Positions 1 through 7,562 of a DNA stretch of 64,000 bases are shown here, piece by piece; position 1 is the stretch's first letter; each line of letters starts with the position of its first letter. The notes under the pieces were generated by a model. It was not told the DNA's origin and ran no database searches. It saw only the letters and a program-made list of their open reading frames with translations. A program made the position numbers and the translations under genes. The DNA lies in NCBI RefSeq assembly GCF_003207955.1, contig NZ_NOXG01000003.1:186001-250000 (forward strand), written 5' to 3'. The stretch is from Novacetimonas pomaceti (GTDB lineage Bacteria; Pseudomonadota; Alphaproteobacteria; Acetobacterales; Acetobacteraceae).

Positions 1-836
1 CGGAACTTCGCCCCCGCCAGAAGCGAGACGGCGCGATCGAGGTCCGCATCGGCGCAGACGATGGCCGGCGCGTGACCGCCCAGTTCCATGGTCGCGCGCT
101 TCATGTGCGATCCCGCCAGCGCGGCCAGATGCTTGCCCACGGCGGTGGAGCCGGTGAACGTCACCTTGCGGATGACGGGATCGGCGATCAGCGTCTCCGA
201 AATTTCGGCGGGAACGCCATAGACCAGGTTCACGACCCCCGCCGGCACGCCCGCATCGGCCAGCGCGCGGATGAACTCCGCAGGCGAAGCGGGGGTTTCC
301 TCCGCCGCCTTGACGATGATCGAACATCCCGCGGCAAGGGCCGATCCCACCTTGCGCGCCACCTGGTTGACGGGAAAATTCCACGGGGCGAACGCCGCGA
401 CCGGCCCGACCGGCGTGCGGATCACCTCCTGCATGATGCCCGGCGCGCGGGCGGGGACGATGCGGCCATAGGTCCGGCGTCCCTCCTCGGCCATCCAGTC
501 AAGGACGTCGGCGGCGGCGGCAAGCTCCACCTGTGCCTCGCCCACGGGCTTGCCCTGCTCCATCGTCATCAGCGCGGCGATGCCCGGACTGCGTTCGCGC
601 AGCAGGCCCGCCGCCCGGCGCAGGATGTCCGAACGTTCCAGCGGGGACGTGCGGCTCCATGTCACGAACCCCCGCGCCGCCGCGTCAAGCGCGCGCCGCA
701 GGTCCGAGGCCTCCGCCCGGGCGACATGTCCGATCACCTCGGCCGTGGCGGGGTTGATCACGTCGATATGCCGCCCCTGCGCCCCGTCGGTCCAGGTTCC
801 GTCGATATAGAGCTGTGTGTTGCGATAGGCTGTCAT
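1..836 (-). CDS. NAD(P)-dependent aldehyde dehydrogenase, succinate-semialdehyde dehydrogenase-like (C-terminus beyond window)
   Basis: This open frame runs leftwards from an ATG at 836 and leaves the window, so only about the first 278 residues are present. The protein has aldehyde dehydrogenase superfamily hallmarks: APWNFPVNQVARK in the coenzyme domain, the FTGSTAVGK nucleotide-binding loop and the MELGGHAP segment containing the general base Glu. The catalytic Cys lies beyond the edge. Family members oxidise an aldehyde to the acid with NAD(P)+; the pattern is closest to succinate-semialdehyde or alpha-ketoglutarate-semialdehyde dehydrogenases, but substrate cannot be read from this part. 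It is divergent from the acuI-like gene at 1190. Confidence 0.9.
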   Translation of the reverse strand, partial: MTAYRNTQLYIDGTWTDGAQGRHIDVINPATAEVIGHVARAEASDLRRALDAAARGFVTWSRTSPLERSDILRRAAGLLRERSPGIAALMTMEQGKPVGEAQVELAAAADVLDWMAEEGRRTYGRIVPARAPGIMQEVIRTPVGPVAAFAPWNFPVNQVARKVGSALAAGCSIIVKAAEETPASPAEFIRALADAGVPAGVVNLVYGVPAEISETLIADPVIRKVTFTGSTAVGKHLAALAGSHMKRATMELGGHAPAIVCADADLDRAVSLLAGAKF

Positions 837-1189
837 GGTTCGCGTATCCCTTACCCGATCTTGATGTCGCGCGTGTGCGTATGCGCGTTACAGTGCCACT
901 GAGCGCGCCGGCACGGCATATCTTTCGATCAAAAAACAGACAGTTCACGCGGATGTCGCTGCACATGCGCCGCAAAACCTGCGCCTATCGCGCGTCCGCA
1001 TGAGAGGCCGCGCCGTCCGCTGGCCACCATGGCGGTGGGGGCAGCCGTGCAGGGCACCTCACGAAATTGTACAAGTTTTTGATATCGGGGCAGTTTATCC
1101 TGACCCGCCGTACCGAATCTTATGGACCACATTCAGGATACAGGGGACCACATCCCCGGCTGTCCCCCGACATCCCGGAGAGCGCGCCG
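837..1189. other. Divergent intergenic region
   Basis: This 353-base stretch separates the minus-strand aldehyde dehydrogenase from the plus-strand acuI-like gene and must hold both promoters. I see no convincing gene, terminator or RNA in it. An AT-richer patch around 1065-1085 is the only compositional feature. A purine-rich cggag at about 1176-1180 is a plausible ribosome binding site for the ATG at 1190. Confidence 0.5.
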
Positions 1190-2175
1190 ATGTTCAACGC
1201 CATCATGATCGACAAGACCCGCACAGGATCCCGTGCGGGGCTGCGCAGTGTTGATCCCGCCGACCTGCCCGAAGGCGAGATCACGGTGCGCGTCAGCTAT
1301 TCATCCCTCAATTACAAGGACGCGCTTGCCATTACCGGGCGCGGCCCCGTGGTGCGGCAGTTCCCCATGATACCGGGGATCGACCTGGCGGGGAAATCAT
1401 TTCCTCCGCCGATCCGGTCTACCGGCCCGGCGATCAGGTGATCGCCAACGGATGGGGACTGGGCGAGACACACTGGGGCGGCCTGTCGCAGATGGCGCGC
1501 GTGCACGGGAAATGGCTGCTTCCGCGCCCGCGCGCATTTTCCGCGCGGCAGTGCATGGCGATCGGGACGGCGGGCTATACCGCCATGCTGTGCATCATGG
1601 CCCTGGAAAAGGGGGGAATCGCGCCCGGCGATGGCGACATCGTGGTCACCGGGGCGGGCGGCGGCGTCGGCAGCATCGCCATCGCGCTGCTGGCGCGGCT
1701 GGGATATCGCGTGGTGGCGGTGACCGGGCGCGACAGCCTGACGGAATACCTGCGGCGGCTGGGCGCGGCCGAAGTGGTGGGACGTTCGGTCCTGACCCAT
1801 ACCGGCCGCCCGCTGCAGCCCGCGCGATGGAGCGGTGCCATCGACGTCGCGGGGGGAAAGATCCTTGCGGCCCTGTGTGCGACAATGCGCCCGGGCGGCG
1901 TCATCGCGGCCTGCGGGCTGGCGGCGGGAATGGACCTGCCGCTGACGGTCGCGCCGTTCATCCTGCGTGGCATCACCCTGCACGGGATCGACAGCGTGAT
2001 GTGTCCCCGCGAACAGCGCATGGCGGCATGGGCGCGCCTTGAACGCGACCTCGACCCCGCGCTTGTTGATTCGATGTGCGAGGAGATTTCCCTGCGCCAG
2101 GCCATCACGACCGCGCCACAGCTGCTGGAGGGAAATATCCGCGGGCGGCTGGTGGTCAGCACGCACAACGCCTGA
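1190..2175 (+). pseudogene. acuI: Acrylyl-CoA reductase / quinone oxidoreductase (AcuI/YhdH family), interrupted by a -1 frameshift
   Basis: The family is a medium-chain dehydrogenase/reductase that reduces acrylyl-CoA to propionyl-CoA with NADPH. Residues 1-68 (SSLNYKDALAITGRGPVVR, then PGIDLAG) read in one frame and the rest (NGWGLGETHWGGL, GTAGYTAML, the GAGGGVGSIA nucleotide-binding loop, the MDLPLTVAPFILRGITL stretch) in another. The join is at the G run 1390-1393: adding one G restores a continuous reading that follows the expected family sequence through to residue 328. Everything else is intact and the codon use matches the neighbours, so this is either a very recent inactivation or a homopolymer sequencing error. 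The start ATG at 1190 has cggag about ten bases upstream. Confidence 0.88.
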
Positions 2176-2463
2176 ACCCCAGAGCCGTCCCCGGCCCCCG
2201 CCATTCCCGCCCGCGTCATGCCGGATGGCACGGACGGGGCGGCGACAGCAGACAATGACAGCAGGCGACGCGTGGCATCCACGCCACCTCATTCCCGGTG
2301 GCCGCAGCATGGCGACGGACGCGCCACGGGCCGCATCGTCCCGCCACCGCAGGCCGGGGATTCCCGCCGCGCGGGGCGTCCTTTTCCATGTGCTGGCGCA
2401 TCATGGCTGAACTGCGGAAGAAGGGCTTCTCAATAAAGATGATAGACAATAGGACCGTGCAAA
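2176..2463. other. Intergenic region upstream of feo
   Basis: This stretch follows the acuI-like stop codon. GC content is high in the first 230 bases and drops sharply after about 2430, where the feo control region begins. I see no supported gene. A short GC-rich hairpin (gcgtgg / ccacgc near 2270-2285) lacks a T run. Confidence 0.45.
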
Positions 2464-2482
2464 AATAAGATTAATTCTTATT
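2464..2482. promoter_or_regulatory. Fur-box-like operator of the feo operon
   Basis: AATAAGA - TTAAT - TCTTATT is a 19-base inverted repeat with perfect 7-base arms, in the middle of an AT-rich island about 50 bases before feoA. Its length and sequence resemble the 19-base Fur consensus, with 12 of 19 positions identical by my hand count. Iron repression of feo genes by Fur is well established, and a fur gene lies at 30226-30720. Binding itself is inferred. Confidence 0.7.
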
Positions 2483-2532
2483 ATTTGTTTTTGGCGCGCC
2501 TTTCGCGACAATCGCGCGCTTGCAGGATACAG

Positions 2533-2796
2533 ATGCGACTGAATGAACTTCCACGCGGGATGGAGGCCATCATCGATCGGGTGGAAGAGGCAGGCCAGCC
2601 CGATCCCGTGGCGGGACGCCTGCGCGAACTCGGCTTTGTTCCGGACGAACCCGTATGCGTGGTCGCCACGGCCCCGATGGGGGGCGACCCGATCGCCGTG
2701 CGCATCGGTTTCACCCGTTTCGCCCTGCGCCGTGACGAAGCCGCGCGCGTCATCGTCCATGTGGACAAGGCCCCGCTGGACAAAACCCCGTCATGA
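2533..2796 (+). CDS. feoA: Ferrous iron transport protein A
   Basis: FeoA is a small cytoplasmic SH3-like protein that partners the FeoB ferrous-iron transporter. The 87-residue product begins MRLNELPRG and carries the typical order of a helical start, a GRLRELGFVPDEPV turn and a C-terminal beta segment ending in IVHVD. The ATG at 2533 is preceded by caggatac and gives a normal family length. A TTG at 2485 in the same frame would add 16 atypical residues directly against the Fur-box palindrome and is less likely. The stop overlaps the feoB start (ATGA), implying translational coupling. Confidence 0.9.
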   Translation: MRLNELPRGMEAIIDRVEEAGQPDPVAGRLRELGFVPDEPVCVVATAPMGGDPIAVRIGFTRFALRRDEAARVIVHVDKAPLDKTPS

Positions 2797-4643
2797 ACGT
2801 GATGACCCCGCCAAGGACCCTGCGCATCGCGCTGGTGGGCAACCCGAACTGTGGCAAGACGGCCCTGTTCAACCTGCTGACCGGCAGCAGGCAGAAGGTC
2901 GCCAATTATGCCGGCGCGACGGTGGAACGCAAGGAAGGCCGCCTGACCACGCCGCATGGCCACGAATTGCGGGTGCTCGACCTGCCCGGCGCCTACAGCC
3001 TGGTCGCGACCAGCCCGGACGAGGCGGTCACGCGCGACATCTGCGCCGGGACCTATCGCGGCGAACCCGTGCCCGACCTTCTGGTATGCGTCGCCGATGC
3101 GACCAACCTGCGCCTGCACCTGCGTTTCGTGCTGGAAATGCGCCAGCTGGGCCGCCCGATGATGCTGGCGGTCAACATGATCGACGCCGCGCGCAGGAAG
3201 GGCGTGGAAATCGACCTGCCGCGCCTGCGCGCCGAACTGGGCATGCCGGTGGTCGCCACCGTGGGCATCCGCCGCGACGGGGCGGCGGACCTTCTGGCGC
3301 AGCTTGACGCGCCGCTTCCCCCGCCGCCGCCTCCACTGCCGGCGGATGCGGACCTGCATGCCATCGTGCGGCGCATCCTTGGCGACTGCGTCACCCGCAC
3401 CCATCCCCTTTCCACCGGGCTGGAGGAACGCCTCGACCGCTGGGTCCTGCATCCCGTGTGGGGGCCGCTGATCCTGACGGTGCTGCTGTTCGTGATGTTC
3501 CAGGCCGTGTTTGCCTGGGCCCAGCCGCTGATGGACGGGATTGACGCGGGCATGGGCTGGCTGGGCGAGGCGGTGGGCCGCCTCCTGCCCGATGGCGTGC
3601 TGCGCAGCCTGCTGGTCACCGGCGTCATCGCCGGGGCCGGCAGCGTGGTGACCTTCCTGCCCCAGATCCTCATCCTGTTCCTGTGGATCCTGGTGCTGGA
3701 GGAATCGGGCTACCTGCCCCGCGCGGCCTTCCTGCTGGACCCGCTGATGTCGGTGGCGGGGCTGAGCGGACGCTCCTTCATCCCGCTGCTGTCGAGCTTC
3801 GCCTGCGCCGTGCCGGGCATCATGGCGACCCGCACCATCCAGAACCCGCGCGACCGGCTGGTGACCATCATGATCGCCCCGCTGATGACATGTTCGGCGC
3901 GGCTGCCGGTCTATACGCTGCTGATCGGGGCCTTCGTGCCGCACCGTGCCGTGGGTGGCTTCCTCAACCTTCAGGGGCTGGTGCTGTTCGGGCTGTATGC
4001 CGCGGGCATCCTGACGGCCCTGATCGTCGCGCGCGTGATGCGCCGGGGCGGGCGCGGGCAGGAAGCGGCGCTGCTGATGGAACTTCCGGCCTATCGCCTG
4101 CCCAACCCGCGCGACCTGCTGCTCGGCCTTACGGAACGGGCGCGGATCTTCCTCGTGCGGGTCGGGACAACCATCGTGTCGCTGACGGTCCTGCTCTGGG
4201 CGCTCTCCAGCTTTCCCGCGCCCCCGCCGGGGGCCACGGGACCGGCCATCGACTGGAGCCTGGCGGGGCGCATCGGCCATCTCATGCTGCCCATCTTCGC
4301 ACCGCTGGGCTTCAACTGGCAGATCTGCGTCGCCCTGATCCCCGGCCTCGCCGCGCGTGAGGTGGCGGTCGGCGCGCTGGCCACCGTCTATGCCATCGGC
4401 GATGCGGGCGCCGATGCCGACCAGGCCGCGATGCTGGGCCAGCTCCTGCCCACGCACTGGAGTGTCGCGACCGCCCTGTCGCTGCTGGCGTGGTATGTCT
4501 ATGCCCCGCAATGCGTCGCAACCCTTGCCGTCATCCGGCGCGAAACCGCGTCATGGCGGACCGTCGGCATCACGGCGGGATACCTGTTTGCCCTTGCCTA
4601 CGTCGCGGCGTTCCTGACCTATCACCTCGCACTGCTGTTCTGA
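2793..4643 (+). CDS. feoB: Ferrous iron transporter B
   Basis: FeoB imports Fe(II) across the inner membrane. The 616-residue product has an N-terminal GTPase domain with G1 GNPNCGKT (residues 16-23), G3 DLPGAYS (63-69) and G4 NMID (128-131). A proline-rich linker (about 175-185) leads into a polytopic membrane domain with the family segments AGAGSVVTFLPQI, ESGYLPRAAFL, GRSFIPLLSSFACAVPGI and PGLAAREVAVG. It is somewhat shorter than E. coli FeoB, mainly through a compact region after the G domain. It overlaps feoA by four bases and is followed after 11 bases by a small Cys-rich membrane protein. Confidence 0.97.
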   Translation: MNVMTPPRTLRIALVGNPNCGKTALFNLLTGSRQKVANYAGATVERKEGRLTTPHGHELRVLDLPGAYSLVATSPDEAVTRDICAGTYRGEPVPDLLVCVADATNLRLHLRFVLEMRQLGRPMMLAVNMIDAARRKGVEIDLPRLRAELGMPVVATVGIRRDGAADLLAQLDAPLPPPPPPLPADADLHAIVRRILGDCVTRTHPLSTGLEERLDRWVLHPVWGPLILTVLLFVMFQAVFAWAQPLMDGIDAGMGWLGEAVGRLLPDGVLRSLLVTGVIAGAGSVVTFLPQILILFLWILVLEESGYLPRAAFLLDPLMSVAGLSGRSFIPLLSSFACAVPGIMATRTIQNPRDRLVTIMIAPLMTCSARLPVYTLLIGAFVPHRAVGGFLNLQGLVLFGLYAAGILTALIVARVMRRGGRGQEAALLMELPAYRLPNPRDLLLGLTERARIFLVRVGTTIVSLTVLLWALSSFPAPPPGATGPAIDWSLAGRIGHLMLPIFAPLGFNWQICVALIPGLAAREVAVGALATVYAIGDAGADADQAAMLGQLLPTHWSVATALSLLAWYVYAPQCVATLAVIRRETASWRTVGITAGYLFALAYVAAFLTYHLALLF

Positions 4644-4654
4644 AGGAAGACTTC

Positions 4655-4900
4655 ATGATCCAGTCGATTATGGTGGCCTGCGTCGTACTGATATGCGCCC
4701 TTTACTGGACAGGCCGGATGTTTCCGCGCATCGGCATGGCGGGGTGGCGCCTTCTTGCCACGGTGCTGCGCGGCATGGGCGCGCCCGCGGGCTGGACCCG
4801 CATCGCGACACGCCGCGCACTGCCCCGCGCCAAGGGCGGATGCGGGGGATGCGCCGGGTGCGCCGATACGCGCACCGGCTGCCAGCCGGGCCAAAAATAA
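4655..4900 (+). CDS. Small FeoB-associated Cys-rich membrane protein
   Basis: The 81-residue product has one N-terminal membrane helix (about residues 3-20), a basic middle and a Cys-rich tail with C63, C66, C69 and C76 in a GGCGGCAGCAD context. Small proteins of this architecture commonly follow feoB and are thought to help the transporter, perhaps by handling iron, but no mechanism is established. The ATG at 4655 has a good aaggaag site 6-12 bases upstream and lies 11 bases after feoB, so it is the third gene of the feo operon. It takes the FeoC position but has no visible FeoC winged-helix. Confidence 0.8.
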   Translation: MIQSIMVACVVLICALYWTGRMFPRIGMAGWRLLATVLRGMGAPAGWTRIATRRALPRAKGGCGGCAGCADTRTGCQPGQK

Positions 4901-5291
4901 CCATTCATTAGTATCTGGTCATTACGCTTCGTCGATGCCTGTCGCATGTCATTACGGAGCGGCAAACCAGTCCTCCCTTTTCCAGATGGCATAAATTTTA
5001 TCTGTTTTTCTCCGGGAAACTTCCCTATGACCCTGCGGCGTGAATTGACATCCCCCCCGGAGCCTGCATTTTCCCACTTCAAAAACAGAGCCTGTGGATA
5101 CCGGCCCTTTCCTGACAAAAGGACCGTCGGGTTCCCTTTTGTATTTTCAGACCGGCACGCACCCGCAGCCATCGCACGCAATGGGCTGGGGCGCAGACCG
5201 GCCATCCCGCATATCAAGGTCGACCCCGGCGGCATGACTTTCGGGCCCACAGGCCTTATGATCCTTTTCCCTTTCTCCCCCGAGGTTGATG
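4901..5291. other. Intergenic region upstream of the pdeA-dgc pair
   Basis: These 391 bases contain no supported gene. The stretch is less GC-rich than average and includes a TTGACA hexamer at about 5045, followed 17 bases later by a poor -10 candidate, so a promoter here is only tentative. No T-run hairpin follows the feo genes. The region ends in a gagg ribosome binding site at 5282-5285. Confidence 0.4.
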
Positions 5292-7517
5292 ATGAGCAAG
5301 TCCCATCTAAGCGCTGAAGTCCTTTTATCGGCACTTGAGCAGGCCATTGATGCGACGGTGATTATCGATGACAAGAACAACGTCATCTTTTTCAACAAAG
5401 CTGCTGAAAACCTGTGGGGCCTGCCCAAGCAGGACGTGATTGGCAAGAATGTCAGCACCCTCGTGCCGCTGGTGCACCGCGCCGACCATGACAGCTTCAT
5501 CGACAAGAACCGCCGCAGCGGCGTCAGCAAGATCGTCGGCACCTCGCGCGAGGTGGAATTCGCCCGCGCGGACGGGGAATATGTCTGCGGGGAACTGTCG
5601 CTTTCCAAGGTGCTGACCGGCGAAGGGCGCATCTACTACATGGGGGTGATGAAGAACGTCACCAACGAAAGCCAGCAGCGCAAGATCCTGATCCTGCAGA
5701 ACGACGTGCTGCAGGCGCTCGCCAGCGACATGCTGATCCAGGACGTGGCCGACCTGCTGTGCCGCCGGGTGGAAGGTTTCGTGCCGGGGGCCGTGGCGGT
5801 CCTGATGCTCATCACGCCAGAGGGACGCCTGCGGGTCCTGTCGTCCCCCACCCTGCCCAAGCGGTACCGCGCGGCGCTGGAGACGATCCACCTGTCCTCC
5901 ACCGCGATGGAAAAGCTGCGGGTGGACGCGTCGCAGGCCAACCGGCTGGTGTGGGACAGCTATCGCTCGCTGGGGATTTCGCTGGGGCTGCAGCAGTGCT
6001 TCTCCACGCCGGTCAAGACACAGACGGGCGAGGTTTCGGGCATTTTCGCGCTGTATTCGCGCGACAATGACCACAAGCGCAATTCCTGGCCGCAGCGCAT
6101 CGTTGATTCCTGCCTTCCCTTCTGCGCCCTGGCGTTCGAGCAGAACGCAACCAAGCAGCATATTTCCCATCTGTCGAACTTCGATTCCCTGACGGGCCTG
6201 CTGAACCGTTCCTCCGTCCACAAGGTGCTGGAGGGCATGATCGCCAAGCAGGAAGGCAACCACCAGTTCGCGATCTTCATGCTCGACATCGACCGTTTCC
6301 GCGACATCAACGACGCGCTGGGCCATGTCTATGCCGACCAGTTCCTGGTGGAAATCGCCCATCGCATCCGCTCCATCGCCAAGGACGACTATATCGTCAG
6401 CCGCTCCGGCGGCGATGAATTCGTGGTGGCCGTGCCCAACTGCCGCAATGAAGACGCGATCAAGTTCGCGGAAATGCTGATCAACACCATCGCCAAGCCG
6501 ATGCAGATCGGACAGAACACGCTGACCATTTCCTGCAGCGTCGGCATCAGCACCTTCCCCGACAACGGTCCCGACAGCGAATCCCTGCTCAGCAATGCCG
6601 ACGTGGCGATGCGACAGGCCAAGGCGGAGGGGCGCGGGACCTACCGCTTCGCCAATTTCGAAAAGAACCAGGTGGCGCAGGACCGGCTGGTACTGGGATC
6701 CGCACTGCGCGATTCACTGGCGCGCGGGGCGCTGAACCTGCATTACCAGCCGCAGGTGCGCACCCATACGCTGGAACTGTGCGGGGTGGAGGCGCTGTCG
6801 CGCTGGCATCATCCACACCTTGGCAACATCTTCCCCTCCCGCTTCATCGCGGTGGCGGAGGAAACCGGACAGATCGAGGCCATCGGCCGCTGGTCCCTGC
6901 AGGAATCGTGCCGCCAGATGGTCCAGTGGGACCGCGACGGCATTCATGTCCCCACCGTGGCGGTCAACCTGTCGGCGGTGCATTTCCGCAACCGCGCCCT
7001 GCCGGAATACATCGCGAACCTGCTCAGGCACTATAACCTGACGCCCGACCGTCTGACGGTGGAAATCACCGAAAGCGTCATGATGGACAGCAGCAGCGAT
7101 ACCGAGGAAGTGCTGCAGGCCATCCGGACCCTTGGCGCGGGTCTGTCGATGGACGATTTCGGCACGGGCTATTCCTCGCTGTCGCGGCTGACGCGCCTGC
7201 CGCTGACGGAAATCAAGATCGACCGCAGCTTCATCAACGATTTCGAACATGACACCAATGCGCAGGCGGTGACGATGGCCGTCATCGGCATCGGGTCGCG
7301 CCTGGGCATGACGGTCGTGACCGAAGGGGTGGAGACCGAGCAGCAGCGACATCTGCTGGAGGAGCTGAAATGCGACGTGATGCAGGGCTACCTGTTCGCC
7401 AAACCGCTGGCGCCAAAGGACCTGGAACAGTGGGTGCGCCAGCGCCGCACGATCAGGGAACTGGCAGATCCCGCAAAAAAGCCAAAGACGGTATCGGAAA
7501 AAAATAAATCGAATTAA
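5292..7517 (+). CDS. pdeA: Cyclic-di-GMP phosphodiesterase, PAS-GAF-GGDEF-EAL (PdeA type, predicted heme sensor)
   Basis: The 741-residue cytoplasmic product has a PAS domain (about 7-120), a GAF-like domain (about 140-285), a GGDEF domain (about 290-460; GGDEF at 373-377) and an EAL domain (about 470-715). The EAL domain keeps the catalytic signature: EAL (500-502), VNLSAVHFRN, EITES, DDFGTGYSS (DD at 621-622), KIDRSF, TEGVE and QGYLFAKP. The PAS domain resembles FixL: ADHD aligns with the heme-ligand His region (H66), and R86 matches the FixL FG-loop Arg that contacts bound O2. Komagataeibacter PdeA1 is a heme oxygen sensor of the same size, lying directly upstream of a dgc gene as here. 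I chose the third of three in-frame starts because of its spacing from gagg at 5282. Function as a PDE is strongly supported; heme binding is inferred. Confidence 0.85.
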   Translation: MSKSHLSAEVLLSALEQAIDATVIIDDKNNVIFFNKAAENLWGLPKQDVIGKNVSTLVPLVHRADHDSFIDKNRRSGVSKIVGTSREVEFARADGEYVCGELSLSKVLTGEGRIYYMGVMKNVTNESQQRKILILQNDVLQALASDMLIQDVADLLCRRVEGFVPGAVAVLMLITPEGRLRVLSSPTLPKRYRAALETIHLSSTAMEKLRVDASQANRLVWDSYRSLGISLGLQQCFSTPVKTQTGEVSGIFALYSRDNDHKRNSWPQRIVDSCLPFCALAFEQNATKQHISHLSNFDSLTGLLNRSSVHKVLEGMIAKQEGNHQFAIFMLDIDRFRDINDALGHVYADQFLVEIAHRIRSIAKDDYIVSRSGGDEFVVAVPNCRNEDAIKFAEMLINTIAKPMQIGQNTLTISCSVGISTFPDNGPDSESLLSNADVAMRQAKAEGRGTYRFANFEKNQVAQDRLVLGSALRDSLARGALNLHYQPQVRTHTLELCGVEALSRWHHPHLGNIFPSRFIAVAEETGQIEAIGRWSLQESCRQMVQWDRDGIHVPTVAVNLSAVHFRNRALPEYIANLLRHYNLTPDRLTVEITESVMMDSSSDTEEVLQAIRTLGAGLSMDDFGTGYSSLSRLTRLPLTEIKIDRSFINDFEHDTNAQAVTMAVIGIGSRLGMTVVTEGVETEQQRHLLEELKCDVMQGYLFAKPLAPKDLEQWVRQRRTIRELADPAKKPKTVSEKNKSN

Positions 7518-7562
7518 AGTTACGACATCATTTCAGCGTATTGTTCTGTTCCGAGGTTTCAT

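Noticed and set aside
2481..4511. 676-codon minus-strand open frame opposite feoAB
   Set aside because: Low-complexity His/Gln/Arg-rich composition, antisense to clear feoA and feoB.
5040..5075. TTGACA hexamer as the pdeA promoter
   Set aside because: The hexamer at 17-base spacing is paired only with a poor -10 (ATTTTC), so it is mentioned but not listed as a promoter.
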